Shown: positions 24,777 to 33,904, counted from the first letter of the stretch. The stretch: DNA of 42,796 nucleotides from Bacteroidales bacterium (GCA_016927695.1 JAFGME010000237.1:1-42796); one strand, 5' to 3'. A program made the numbers and translations. The notes: generated by a model not told the origin, from the sequence alone.

Positions 24777-25655
24777 TCAGGGCGCCAGGACTTTCAGGGA
24801 GGAGGGCCTGACTTTCACCAGGATCACTTTTCCGAGTTTCACGGCCTCGCCGTCAATGTTGCAGTAACGCTTTTTGTTCATGGTGATTTGAACTTCGGAC
24901 GCTTTTATAAAAGTGACCTTTGGAATAGACCGTGTGGCCACATGCCAGAACAGCAAGCCTGCAATCACAGGTAATTCAAGAAAAAATGGTTTTCTCACGA
25001 TGCACACATCCAGCAACCCGTCAGAAATATCGGCATCAGGAGCAATGGTGGTGTTGTATCCAAACTGGTCGGAATTGGCGAAAGCAATGAACAATGCCTT
25101 CACCTTCCTCCTCTCACCATGGATTTCCAGCATGTAATTTTTGGGTTTGTAACCGGGAAATTCCCTGATGAAATTAAGGAGATACCCCCAAAAACCCCTC
25201 GTTTTTCCCTGGGCAAACCTGCGTGCCATTCTTCCGTCAAAACCAACACCGGCAATGTTTACAAAGGGTATACCATTAATCAGTCCGGTGTCGATTTTCA
25301 TGTTTTTACCGGCCTTGATCACCTGAAGCGCTTTTTCCGGATTGACAGGAATTCTGAGGTGCCTTGCCAGTCCGTTGCCTGATCCCACGGGGATGATACC
25401 CATAGTGATATCCCTGCCGGCAATCCCTGCCACCGTTTCGTTCACCGTTCCATCGCCGCCAACGGCCACCACAATGCTCTTTTCCGGAATGTCCATGCAG
25501 ATTTCCTTTGAGTGACCGGGATACTTTGTTTGTTCGATCCTGACATTATACTTTGCCGGATCAAATTCAGCCCGGATCATCCGGATCAGGTCCGACTTAT
25601 CTTTTCCTCCCGCCAGGGGATTTATGATAAATACAATGTTTTGGGTGTTGTCCAT
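24777..25655 (-). CDS. Diacylglycerol kinase family lipid kinase (YegS/DgkB-like)
   Basis: A 292-residue soluble lipid kinase with a DAGK catalytic domain that phosphorylates diacylglycerol or a related lipid using ATP. Motifs: IVFIINPLAGGKDKSDL near the N-terminus, the nucleotide-binding VVAVGGDGTVNETVAGIAG, GIIPVGSGNGLARHLRIP, VNIAGVGFDGRMARRF, and the C-terminal beta-sandwich domain ending NIDGEAVKLGKVILVKVRPS. It starts with ATG. It likely recycles lipid headgroup or undecaprenyl-type intermediates; the substrate is not visible from sequence. The short lipoprotein gene lies 29 bases upstream on the same strand. Confidence 0.93.
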   Translation of the reverse strand: MDNTQNIVFIINPLAGGKDKSDLIRMIRAEFDPAKYNVRIEQTKYPGHSKEICMDIPEKSIVVAVGGDGTVNETVAGIAGRDITMGIIPVGSGNGLARHLRIPVNPEKALQVIKAGKNMKIDTGLINGIPFVNIAGVGFDGRMARRFAQGKTRGFWGYLLNFIREFPGYKPKNYMLEIHGERRKVKALFIAFANSDQFGYNTTIAPDADISDGLLDVCIVRKPFFLELPVIAGLLFWHVATRSIPKVTFIKASEVQITMNKKRYCNIDGEAVKLGKVILVKVRPSSLKVLAP

Positions 25656-25684
25656 CGGGGATTATGGTAAGGCTGCCATGCAAT

Positions 25685-26014
25685 CTATCTGCAATAAATC
25701 ACATGAACGGTCCGCTCCTTCTCAGCCACATTTCCGGCATTGTCTTTAACCGTATAAATCACCGGATATGTTCCGGTTTCTTCAGTGTTGACATTTATCG
25801 TGACATTGATTTTGTCCGTCAGGTCCCCGTCTTCATCATCGGTGGCCTTTGCCCCTGCATCCTCGTAAGGAACACCGACACAATGAGTATGCGGGTTATC
25901 TCCGAGTAATGTGATCACCGGAGGGGTATTGTCCTGATTACAGGCATTCAGAAGCATCCCTGCAAAAAGACAGGCAAAAACAATTTTCTTGTTATATTTC
26001 AGGTTGAAAAGCAT
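25685..26014 (-). CDS. Small lipoprotein with DUF5011-type Ig-like domain
   Basis: A 109-residue protein with a lipoprotein signal peptide (IVFACLFAGMLLNAC, predicted lipidated Cys25) and one DUF5011/HYR-like immunoglobulin fold: PPVITLLGDNPHTHCVGVPYEDAGAKATDDEDGDLTDKI, NVNTEETGTYPVIYTVKDNAGN and a final VHVIYC strand. Such domains usually occur as repeats in large surface proteins; a single domain on a lipid anchor is unusual and suggests a small binding or stalk protein. It starts with ATG. A minus-strand -7 box (plus-strand CAAAATTA, 26052-26059) lies upstream, back to back with the citDE promoter. No partner is evident beyond possible co-transcription with the lipid kinase. Confidence 0.8.
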   Translation of the reverse strand: MLFNLKYNKKIVFACLFAGMLLNACNQDNTPPVITLLGDNPHTHCVGVPYEDAGAKATDDEDGDLTDKINVTINVNTEETGTYPVIYTVKDNAGNVAEKERTVHVIYCR

Positions 26015-26078
26015 AATTTTTTCATTTCCAGGCGATATCCTGTTCCGGAAACAAAATTACACATTCTCCCTTAAATAT

Positions 26079-26111
26079 TTTGTTTCAGATCAGGCAAATA
26101 TACTAAATTTG
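26079..26111 (+). promoter_or_regulatory. Promoter of the citrate lyase operon
   Basis: TTTG at 26079-26082, 21 bases, TAAATTTG at 26104-26111. The predicted start near 26115 lies about 30 bases before the ATG of the CitD-CitE fusion. Confidence 0.6.
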
Positions 26112-26145
26112 GCCGTCAAATCGGAAAAAAACAACACATTATAAT

Positions 26146-27378
26146 ATGGATTTCGATCACAAAACAGCCACAGCAGGCAACAAGGGTGAAGGGGTACGGT
26201 CGGATTGTTATGTCAGCCTCGAACTGAAAGACAAAGGAGGGCTGAACATCATCGTAAACAGCAAGGTAAATGCATTGTATGGCAGAGACATACGCCAATT
26301 AGCCCAATCGGTTCTTACCTATTTTCATATTCAGCATGCGGAGTTGACCATCGATGACACCGGAGCGCTGCCCCTGATAATGATGGCAAGGATAGAAGCT
26401 GCCGTAAAGAAACTTATTAAGACGGAACTGGAGTACCTTCCTGACATTCCTGATTTCAACCTGTATCAGACCCCAAAAGACAGGTTCAGATTCTCCAGGC
26501 TGTACCTTCCGGGAAACACTCCACGCCTGATGATCAATGCAGGCATCCACAAACCCGACGGGATCATTCTCGACCTTGAGGATGCCGTGGCCCCCGAAAA
26601 AAAATACGAAGCATCCTTTGTGGTAAGAAATGCTTTACGCAGTATCAATTTTTACGGAGCCGAGAGGATGGTGAGGATAAACCAGATTCCGGCAGGATCA
26701 GCCGACCTGGAGCATATTGTCGGACACAATGTGAACCTTATCCTGGTTCCGAAAGTTGAGGATGCCGGACAGATACACGATGTAAACGAAAGGATCAATG
26801 CCCTCCTGCAGAAGAAGAACATCAACGACAATATCTGGCTGATGCCCATCATTGAAAGCGCCAGGGGTGTCATGAAATCGTTCGAAATCGCCGCTGCTGC
26901 CGGCAATGTGGTTGCATTGGCCATTGGGCTTGAGGATTACACAGCCGACATTGGCGCCATGAGGACGCAGGAAGGCACAGAATCGTTTTTTGCCAGGAGC
27001 ATGGTTGTTAATGCCGCAAAGGCGGCCCGTATCCAGGCCATTGATTCCGTTTATTCAGACATTTCAAATATGGAGGGGTTGAAGCAGAATGTACTGGCAT
27101 CCAAGTTATTGGGATTTGACGGGATGGGTTGTATCCACCCCAGGCAGATCAGGGTGATCCATGATTATTTTGCGCCGGAAGAAGCCGAAATTGAGAAAGC
27201 CAGGAAGATTGTCAACGCTTTTATTGAAGCCACAGAAAAGGGACTGGGCGTGGTGGCGCTCGGTTCAAAAATGATAGACCCGCCGGTGGTTAAAAGGGCA
27301 CAAAAAACCATCGATCTGGCCATAAAAACCGGAAAGCTTGACAGCCGATGGAGGGAAGAGATGACAGCAAAAATCTAA
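26146..27378 (+). CDS. citDE: Citrate lyase gamma-beta fusion (CitD-CitE)
   Basis: One 410-residue protein joins two citrate lyase subunits usually encoded separately. Residues 1 to about 95 match the acyl-carrier subunit CitD: GVRSDCYVSLELKDKGGLNI, the NSKVNALYGRDIRQLAQSVL helix and LTIDDTGALPLIMMARIEAA. Ser19 is the likely attachment site of the phosphoribosyl-dephospho-CoA arm. Residues about 110-400 are a CitE/HpcH-HpaI lyase barrel: RFRFSRLYLPGNTPRLM, DGIILDLEDAVAPEKK (metal-binding acidic motif), MVRINQI, NLILVPKVEDA, MPIIESARGVM, AIGLEDYTADIGA and GCIHPRQIRVI. It cleaves the citryl-carrier intermediate to oxaloacetate and acetyl carrier. ATG start; citF follows after 31 bases. Confidence 0.9.
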   Translation: MDFDHKTATAGNKGEGVRSDCYVSLELKDKGGLNIIVNSKVNALYGRDIRQLAQSVLTYFHIQHAELTIDDTGALPLIMMARIEAAVKKLIKTELEYLPDIPDFNLYQTPKDRFRFSRLYLPGNTPRLMINAGIHKPDGIILDLEDAVAPEKKYEASFVVRNALRSINFYGAERMVRINQIPAGSADLEHIVGHNVNLILVPKVEDAGQIHDVNERINALLQKKNINDNIWLMPIIESARGVMKSFEIAAAAGNVVALAIGLEDYTADIGAMRTQEGTESFFARSMVVNAAKAARIQAIDSVYSDISNMEGLKQNVLASKLLGFDGMGCIHPRQIRVIHDYFAPEEAEIEKARKIVNAFIEATEKGLGVVALGSKMIDPPVVKRAQKTIDLAIKTGKLDSRWREEMTAKI

Positions 27379-27409
27379 TTATTTATCTCATAATCACACT
27401 AAACCGAAT

Positions 27410-28975
27410 ATGATGACAAAATATAACAATCTGGTAAAGAATGCAGCGGGAAGAATGGTTCCTGAAGTGATCAACGGGGAAAAGCATATCCCTTTTATGG
27501 GAGTCGGCAAGTATATTCCTGAAGGGAGAAAATTTGCCCCAAGGATTTCGTCCTGTGCCAACTACCCGTCCGACGGGAACAAAACCGTTCCGTCGCTTCG
27601 TGAGGCATTGGTCCGGAGCGGGCTGAAAGACGGGATGACCATTTCAACCCACCATCATTTCAGGAATGGCGACCTGATCGCCAACCAGATATTTGATGTA
27701 GCCAAAGAACTTGGCGTTAAAGACCTGCGCTGGTTTCCATCGGCCTCTTTCCCCTGCCATGAGCACCTCATCCCCTATCTGCAGGACGGTACCATACACA
27801 GAATAGAGGGAAGCATGAACGGCCCTCTGGGCAAATTCACATCAGAAGGTAAAATGAGAGGGCTGGGCGTACTCAGGTCACATGGAGGAAGATACCAGGC
27901 CGTCCAGGACGGTGAGGTTCAGATTGACATTGCCGTGATTGCCGCACCCACATCGGATCCTTTCGGCAATGCCAACGGAGTGGAAGGCCCGACGGCCTGC
28001 GGGCTTCTCGGCTTTGCCCTGGCCGATTCGCAATATGCCGACAAAGTGATTGTGGTTACCGACAACCTCGTTCCATTCCCCTGTATCCCCTGGCAAATTC
28101 ATGGAAACTATGTGGATTATGTGGTAAAAGTTGACAAAGCAGGCATTCCGGAAAAGATCATCTCCGGAACCACGCAGATCACTAAAAGCCCGGATCGTCT
28201 TCTGATCGCTGAACTCACCTCACAATTTTGTGATGAGGCGGGGATCATCAGGGACGGCTTTTCATACCAGGCCGGCGCCGGCGGCACTGCCCTTTCGATC
28301 GGTATTTATTTCGGCGAGATACTCAGAAAAAGAGGCTGGAAAGCCAGGTTCATCAGGGCCGGAAGCAACAAATACCCTGTCGCAATGCTGGAAGAAGGCC
28401 TGGTGGATTATATTCTTGACGGACAGACTTTCGACCTTGAAGGTGTGAGATCGATGCGTGAAAACCCGGGCCATGTGAACACAAGTCCTTTTACAAGCTA
28501 TAACTACCACGGCAAGGGCAATTTCGCAGGCATGGTCGATGTGGTTATTTTAGGCGCTACGGAAGTGGATGTTAACTTCAATGCCAATGTGGTGACCCAC
28601 TCTGATGGTTACCTGCTTCACGGAATAGGAGGATGGCAGAACTGCCTCTTCTCCAAAACCACCATCCTGCCCATACCCTTGTTCAGAGACCGGATTCCGG
28701 TGATCAGGGATGAGGTGACCACGCTGTGCGGGCCGGGAGAGCTTATCGATGTTATTGTTACCGAAAGGGGAATTGCCGTCAATCCTGCGAGGACAGACCT
28801 CCTGGAAAGAATGAAAGGCTCCCCCCTCCCACTGAAAAGCATCGAAGAACTGAAGGATGAAGCAGAAAAAATATGCGGAAAACCCGACAAACCCGCCCTT
28901 GACGATGAGCTGGTTGCGGTGATCAAATGGGTTGACGGAACAGTGATCGATTCGGTGAAGAAGGTGGGTTCATGA
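27410..28975 (+). CDS. citF: Citrate lyase alpha subunit (citrate-ACP transferase)
   Basis: Exchanges acetyl for citrate on the carrier domain, the first half reaction of citrate lyase. The 521 residues match CitF in length and motifs: KNAAGRMVPEVINGEKHIPFMGVGKY, KTVPSLREALVRSGLKDGMTISTHHHFRNGD, LIPYLQDGTIHRIEGSMNG, VQIDIAVIAAPTSDPFGNANG, and the CoA-transferase-like GGTALSIGIYFGEI and LLHGIGGWQNCLFSKTTI segments. It is preceded by the CitD-CitE fusion. Accessory genes for ligase (citC) and prosthetic-group synthesis (citX, citG) are not in the window, so holoenzyme assembly depends on genes elsewhere. It converges on the C1 protease gene with a 23-base gap. Confidence 0.94.
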   Translation: MMTKYNNLVKNAAGRMVPEVINGEKHIPFMGVGKYIPEGRKFAPRISSCANYPSDGNKTVPSLREALVRSGLKDGMTISTHHHFRNGDLIANQIFDVAKELGVKDLRWFPSASFPCHEHLIPYLQDGTIHRIEGSMNGPLGKFTSEGKMRGLGVLRSHGGRYQAVQDGEVQIDIAVIAAPTSDPFGNANGVEGPTACGLLGFALADSQYADKVIVVTDNLVPFPCIPWQIHGNYVDYVVKVDKAGIPEKIISGTTQITKSPDRLLIAELTSQFCDEAGIIRDGFSYQAGAGGTALSIGIYFGEILRKRGWKARFIRAGSNKYPVAMLEEGLVDYILDGQTFDLEGVRSMRENPGHVNTSPFTSYNYHGKGNFAGMVDVVILGATEVDVNFNANVVTHSDGYLLHGIGGWQNCLFSKTTILPIPLFRDRIPVIRDEVTTLCGPGELIDVIVTERGIAVNPARTDLLERMKGSPLPLKSIEELKDEAEKICGKPDKPALDDELVAVIKWVDGTVIDSVKKVGS

Positions 28976-28998
28976 TCCGCCGGAAACGTGCAGCCCGT

Positions 28999-30318
28999 CT
29001 ATTCTTCTACAGGAAAACCATACACCCTGATGCAGATGTCGAAATTCAGATAGGGCCAGGGGCTGTTCCGGCCACATTCATACCATGCTTCAGGCCATTT
29101 TTCACTATCGGGATTAACCCAGCAGGTAGAGGCAGTGATGTGCGGATCACAGTAATCCCTGATAAAAACCTCAACAGGAACGGGCTTTTCCTGACCGGGA
29201 GAAACAAACCTCATCTCCACGAAAAAATCTTTCCGCCCTTTCATCCTTAGCTTCCCGTTCAGTTTGATGTTGTAATATCCCGGATACCGGAAGGTATGTC
29301 TTTCCGAGGAATAGACCTCCCCTTCCAACGTGCGGGTGGCTGTGTCAAATCGGGTATACACTTTAGCAATGACAGAAGTATTGGGATGGTTTACATAAAA
29401 ACCCAGCATGGTAAGATCCATATCCGTTTCGGAGGAAAACCTCACCAGACCACAGGCCACAGAATCGCGGAAACCATACGATTCAAAGGAGCCGCAGGTA
29501 TCGTAACAGAGTATTTCCATTTTGCGGTCAAAATCCATCCACTCCGTCCACAATGCATTATATTCCAAAATGTTAACATCACGATAGCAAATATAAAAGA
29601 ACCCTGAATCAGCATATTCCTCCCCCCTTGAGTTCTGCACAATCCATGCCCCCCGTCCTCCGGGCGCCGTCAGTGTGTCATTCCAGCCTGTGATATTTAC
29701 GACATGGTTGATCTTTTTGCTCATGGGCAGGCAATACATATAAGTACTGTCGTCAAAAAAACTTACGGTGTAGTTCATCATGGAATATACAGCGCCGCAA
29801 TGCATGACCGATTGTTTGATGACTTCCGGATCGGAGGGCAGATACATCGCTTCGGTGACCAGGAAAGGGATTTCAGGCCGGGCATTGTACAAAGTGTCCC
29901 AAATGCCGCCCCTGATCACCGGTCCGCTGCCGCGGGTAAAATATGCCGTAGCCATATAATGATTTCCGTTTCCTGTCCGGGTGGAATCAAATCCGTGAAA
30001 GGAATAGAGATTTTTTTCCGACAGGACAAAATCACCGTATCCGGATGAAAGAACCGTAGATTCAAGAGATGAAATGCTTGCTGCAGACCAGCAGCCTCTG
30101 GCGGGTTGTTTCTTCACCCTGCCCAGCCTGCCTGTGCCGCGCAAATCGAAAACCGCAGGCAGTGCGACATCTTTTTTAATGAGCGTGTCAAACCTGCCGA
30201 ATCCATAATAAACAAGGTCATTTACAGCCTTCTCGTTCTGGCAATGGCATGGCATCTCTGCAAAGACCACCAGGATAACAATGAGGCAAAGCGATAAAAA
30301 GCTGCTGCAGTTTTCCAT
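28999..30318 (-). CDS. Secreted papain-like (C1 family) cysteine peptidase
   Basis: A 439-residue secreted protein; signal peptide about 1-26 (SSFLSLCLIVILVVFAEMPC). The C1 catalytic apparatus is visible: Gln71, Cys76 in QPARGCWSAASISSLES, His205 in INHVVNITGWNDT and Asn229 in WIVQNSRGEEYADSGFFYI, in papain order. A beta-rich C-terminal region of about 150 residues (VRFSSETDMDLTMLGFYV, TFRYPGYYNIKLNGKLRM, DFFVEMRFVSPG) resembles the lectin-like domain seen after some bacterial C1 peptidases. No propeptide motif or T9SS sorting domain is evident, so it may be periplasmic or secreted in another way. It starts with ATG and has its own promoter. The substrate is unknown. Confidence 0.87.
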   Translation of the reverse strand: MENCSSFLSLCLIVILVVFAEMPCHCQNEKAVNDLVYYGFGRFDTLIKKDVALPAVFDLRGTGRLGRVKKQPARGCWSAASISSLESTVLSSGYGDFVLSEKNLYSFHGFDSTRTGNGNHYMATAYFTRGSGPVIRGGIWDTLYNARPEIPFLVTEAMYLPSDPEVIKQSVMHCGAVYSMMNYTVSFFDDSTYMYCLPMSKKINHVVNITGWNDTLTAPGGRGAWIVQNSRGEEYADSGFFYICYRDVNILEYNALWTEWMDFDRKMEILCYDTCGSFESYGFRDSVACGLVRFSSETDMDLTMLGFYVNHPNTSVIAKVYTRFDTATRTLEGEVYSSERHTFRYPGYYNIKLNGKLRMKGRKDFFVEMRFVSPGQEKPVPVEVFIRDYCDPHITASTCWVNPDSEKWPEAWYECGRNSPWPYLNFDICIRVYGFPVEE

Positions 30319-30345
30319 TTGAACAGGTTAAGACGAAATAAAGTC

Positions 30346-30373
30346 CAAATATATATTTTTCAATAATTTTCAA
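30346..30373 (-). promoter_or_regulatory. Promoter of the C1 peptidase gene
   Basis: On the minus strand, TTG (plus-strand CAA at 30371-30373), 17 bases, then TATATTTG (plus-strand CAAATATA at 30346-30353). The spacing is slightly short for the consensus. Confidence 0.45.
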
Positions 30374-30445
30374 CACTGTAAAATCCCCGTTTATTTTTAT
30401 ATATTTTTATGCCATTAAGATTCGAACCGGAATAATCAGACAAAA

Positions 30446-33400
30446 ATGCCCGATTTTACACATTTACACGTACATACACAATACTCGATACTGGATGGCG
30501 CCGCCAACATCGACAGGTTATTGGACAAAACTGCCGAGGCAGGGATGACATCCCTTGCGATAACCGATCATGGCAACATGTTCGGTGTGCTGAAATTCTT
30601 CAATGCAGCCCGGAAAAAAGGCATTAAACCCATCCTCGGATGCGAGATATATGTAGCCGAAGGCAGCCGGTTTGAAAAGAAGGGAAAGCAGGACCGCAGC
30701 GGGCATCATCTGATCCTTCTGGCAAAAAACAAAAAGGGTTACCACAATCTGGCCAGGCTCTCCTCTCTTGGGTTTTTGGAAGGGTTTTATTACACTCCCC
30801 GCATTGACAAAGAGATACTGCAGAAATACAGCGAGGGGCTGATATGCAGCACGGCCTGTCTGGGGGGTGAAATTCCGGGCATCATATTGAACAAAGGCAT
30901 TGAGGAAGCCCACGAGGCGTTGCAGTGGTATAAAGAGGTATTTGGTGACGACTTCTATCTTGAGCTTCAGAATCATGGTCTGGCCGAACAGGCGGAAGTG
31001 AACCGGGCTATGATAAAGCTTGCAGAAAGAAACAACATCAGGCTCATTGCCACCAACGATGTACATTTTATTGAGAAGGCCGATTTTGAAGCCCACAGGA
31101 TACTGATATGTCTGAACACCAACCAGGATATTGACGACACGGAAGGCATGCACTATTCGGGTCAGGAATATCTCAAGACGCCGGGCGAGATGGCTGCCCT
31201 TTTCCCGGAAACACCGGAAGCCATTACAAACACACAGGAAATTGTTGACAAGGTTGAAGATTATGATATTAACCAGGATGTGATCCTGCCGCGTTTTCCT
31301 TTACCGGAAGGATTTTACGATGAGAATGAGTACCTGCGCCACCTCACTTATAAAGGAGCCGAAAGACTTTACCCCGGCATGGACGAAGAAACCAGGAAAA
31401 GGATTGATTTTGAGCTTGAGGTGATCGGCAATATGGGCTTCCCGGGATATTTCCTGATTGTGCAGGATTTTATCAACAAAGCAAGGGAAATGGGCGTGAT
31501 TGTCGGACCCGGAAGAGGATCGGCGGCAGGATCCGCAGTGGCATACTGCACCGGCATCACCAGCGTTGATCCCATCCGTTACAACCTGCTTTTCGAGAGG
31601 TTTCTGAACCCCGACCGCGTAAGCATGCCTGATATAGATGTGGATTTCGATGATGAGGGGCGGGATAAAGTGCTCAAATATGTGGTAGGAAAATACGGAT
31701 CAAGCCGGGTGGCACAGATCATCACTTTCGGCACCATGGCCGCCAAACTTGCCATCAGGGATGTCGGGAGGGTACTCAAGCTGTCGCTTCCCGAAACCGA
31801 TCGCCTTGCAAAACTTGTACCCGAAAAACCGGGCATCACACTGAAAGGCGCATACAAAGAGGTTGGTGAATTGGCCGAGGTGTTGGAAAAAGGGACGGAA
31901 CTGGAAAAAAAGACCCTCACTTTTGCCGGAATACTGGAAGGATCGGCAAGACACACCGGCACCCATGCATGCGGAGTGATCATAGGCCCCGACGACCTCA
32001 TTGATCACATCCCTCTCAGCACGGCAAAAGATTCGACTTTACCCGTCACCCAGTATGAAGGGAAACTTGTGGAGAGTGTGGGCATGCTGAAAATGGATTT
32101 CCTGGGTCTCAAGACCCTCTCCATCATGAAAGACGCCGTAGAAAACATCTACAAGCGGCACAAGAAAAAAATTGATATTGAAAACCTTCCGCTTGACGAT
32201 CAGAAAACGTTTGAATTGTATCAAAGAGGCGACACGGTGGGCACTTTTCAGTTTGAGTCGGAAGGCATGAGAACCTACCTGAGGGATCTGAAACCCACCC
32301 ACATAGAAGACCTGATTGCCATGAATGCCCTGTACAGGCCGGGTCCGATGGATTTCATCCCGACTTATATCCAGCGAAAGCATGGCAGGGAAAAAGTGGA
32401 GTACCCCCATCCCCTGTTAGAGGAGATACTGAAGCCCACTTTCGGGATCATGGTTTACCAGGAACAGATCATGCATGCTGCACAGATACTCGGAGGCTTT
32501 TCCCTGGGAAAGGCAGATCTGCTCCGCCGCGCCATGGGCAAAAAGAACATGGATATCATGACCCAGCAGAAGAACCTTTTTATTGAAGGGGCTGCTGAAA
32601 AAAATATCGACAAGAAAAGGGCCGAGGAAATATTTAACATCATGATGGAGTTCGCCAAATACGGATTCAACAGATCGCACTCTGCCGCATATTCCATCAT
32701 CGCTTATCAAACGGCCTATCTGAAAGCGCATTATCCTGCCGAATACATGGCGGCTGTGTTAACACACAATCTGCGGGATATTAAGAAAATAACTTTTTTT
32801 ATTGATGAATGCAGAAGGCAGAACATCCAGGTTTTAGGTCCCGACATCAACGAGAGCGAACTGAACTTCACCGTTAATCCCAGGGGGGAAATACGTTTCG
32901 GGCTTGCCGCTGTGAAAAACGTCGGCGAATCTGCTGTAGAGAATATTGTGAAAGAGCGTAATGAAAACGGAAGCTATAAGAGTATCTTTGATTTTACCGG
33001 GAGGGTCAACCTGAGGAATGTCAACAAAAGAAGCCTGGAAGCGCTTGCGATGTCAGGGGCTTTCGACAGTTTTGAAAATGCCCACCGCGCGGTTTATTTC
33101 CACAGGGAAAATACCGACGACAGCATCTTTCTTGAAAAAGTGATCAAACACGCTTCCAGCGTACAATCCAGGAGAAATTCGGCACAGGTAAACCTGTTCG
33201 GCGACTTAGACAACCTGGAGATCAGGGATCCCGACCTGCCCGGGTGCCCACCCTGGACCAAGCTGGAACAACTCAGGAATGAGAAAGAGGTTACCGGGTT
33301 TTATATGAGCGGGCATCCATTGGAGGATTTCAAACTTGAGATGGACAGTTTCAGCAATGTTAATCTCACTGATATAAAACAAAACATCAAACAATACCTG

Positions 33401-33904
33401 AACAGGAACATCGCCTTTGCCGGGCTTGTTACGCAGGTAAACCACAGGTCAACCAAGTCAGGGTCTCCCTTTGCGTCATTCACCATTGAGGATTTCAACG
33501 ATTTCCTGCCCCTTATCCTTTTTAATGAAGACTATCTGAAATTCAAACACTTTCTTGTGGAAGGAACGGCCATATTCATCAAAGCGAGAGTGCAAAGAAA
33601 ATCCAAAGGCCCGGCTGAGTCATTGGAAGTGAAGATCAGCCAGGTATACCTCCTTTCGGAGTTATTAAATAAGCTCGCCGGTAAAATCACATTAAAAGTA
33701 CAACTCCGGGACATCACGAGGGAGTTGTCAGGGAAACTGAAACTTATTACCGAAAAGCAGAAAGGCAATGCTTCTTTAATTATACAGGTCATTGACAGCG
33801 ATAATAATGTTTCACTGGAGATGACATCACGCAGGAAAGTGGATCCGGAAAGCTTTATCAGGACGATATCGGGGATGAAGGAGGTGCAATTCAGGGTGGA
33901 ATGA
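30446..33904 (+). CDS. dnaE: DNA polymerase III alpha subunit
   Basis: Replicative C-family DNA polymerase of 1152 residues, full length for DnaE1. The N-terminal PHP domain begins FTHLHVHTQYSILDGAANID and contains LAITDHGNMFGVLKF and ILGCEIYVAEGSR. The polymerase catalytic aspartates are Asp396 and Asp398 in MPDIDVDFDDEGRD and Asp551 in MLKMDFLGLKTLS. It also has VGPGRGSAAGSAVAYC, TGTHACGVIIGP, MNALYRPGPMDFIPTYI and YGFNRSHSAAYSIIAYQTAY. A helix-hairpin-helix region follows, then an OB-fold around residues 985-1060 (IAFAGLVTQVNHRSTKSG). The separate proofreading subunit is not here. It starts with ATG, divergent from the C1 peptidase by about 130 bases; thioredoxin follows. Confidence 0.97.
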   Translation: MPDFTHLHVHTQYSILDGAANIDRLLDKTAEAGMTSLAITDHGNMFGVLKFFNAARKKGIKPILGCEIYVAEGSRFEKKGKQDRSGHHLILLAKNKKGYHNLARLSSLGFLEGFYYTPRIDKEILQKYSEGLICSTACLGGEIPGIILNKGIEEAHEALQWYKEVFGDDFYLELQNHGLAEQAEVNRAMIKLAERNNIRLIATNDVHFIEKADFEAHRILICLNTNQDIDDTEGMHYSGQEYLKTPGEMAALFPETPEAITNTQEIVDKVEDYDINQDVILPRFPLPEGFYDENEYLRHLTYKGAERLYPGMDEETRKRIDFELEVIGNMGFPGYFLIVQDFINKAREMGVIVGPGRGSAAGSAVAYCTGITSVDPIRYNLLFERFLNPDRVSMPDIDVDFDDEGRDKVLKYVVGKYGSSRVAQIITFGTMAAKLAIRDVGRVLKLSLPETDRLAKLVPEKPGITLKGAYKEVGELAEVLEKGTELEKKTLTFAGILEGSARHTGTHACGVIIGPDDLIDHIPLSTAKDSTLPVTQYEGKLVESVGMLKMDFLGLKTLSIMKDAVENIYKRHKKKIDIENLPLDDQKTFELYQRGDTVGTFQFESEGMRTYLRDLKPTHIEDLIAMNALYRPGPMDFIPTYIQRKHGREKVEYPHPLLEEILKPTFGIMVYQEQIMHAAQILGGFSLGKADLLRRAMGKKNMDIMTQQKNLFIEGAAEKNIDKKRAEEIFNIMMEFAKYGFNRSHSAAYSIIAYQTAYLKAHYPAEYMAAVLTHNLRDIKKITFFIDECRRQNIQVLGPDINESELNFTVNPRGEIRFGLAAVKNVGESAVENIVKERNENGSYKSIFDFTGRVNLRNVNKRSLEALAMSGAFDSFENAHRAVYFHRENTDDSIFLEKVIKHASSVQSRRNSAQVNLFGDLDNLEIRDPDLPGCPPWTKLEQLRNEKEVTGFYMSGHPLEDFKLEMDSFSNVNLTDIKQNIKQYLNRNIAFAGLVTQVNHRSTKSGSPFASFTIEDFNDFLPLILFNEDYLKFKHFLVEGTAIFIKARVQRKSKGPAESLEVKISQVYLLSELLNKLAGKITLKVQLRDITRELSGKLKLITEKQKGNASLIIQVIDSDNNVSLEMTSRRKVDPESFIRTISGMKEVQFRVE

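Noticed and set aside
30518-31153. 211-codon open frame antisense to dnaE
   Set aside because: Lies opposite the PHP domain; the composition is that of a reversed coding strand and no domain is visible.
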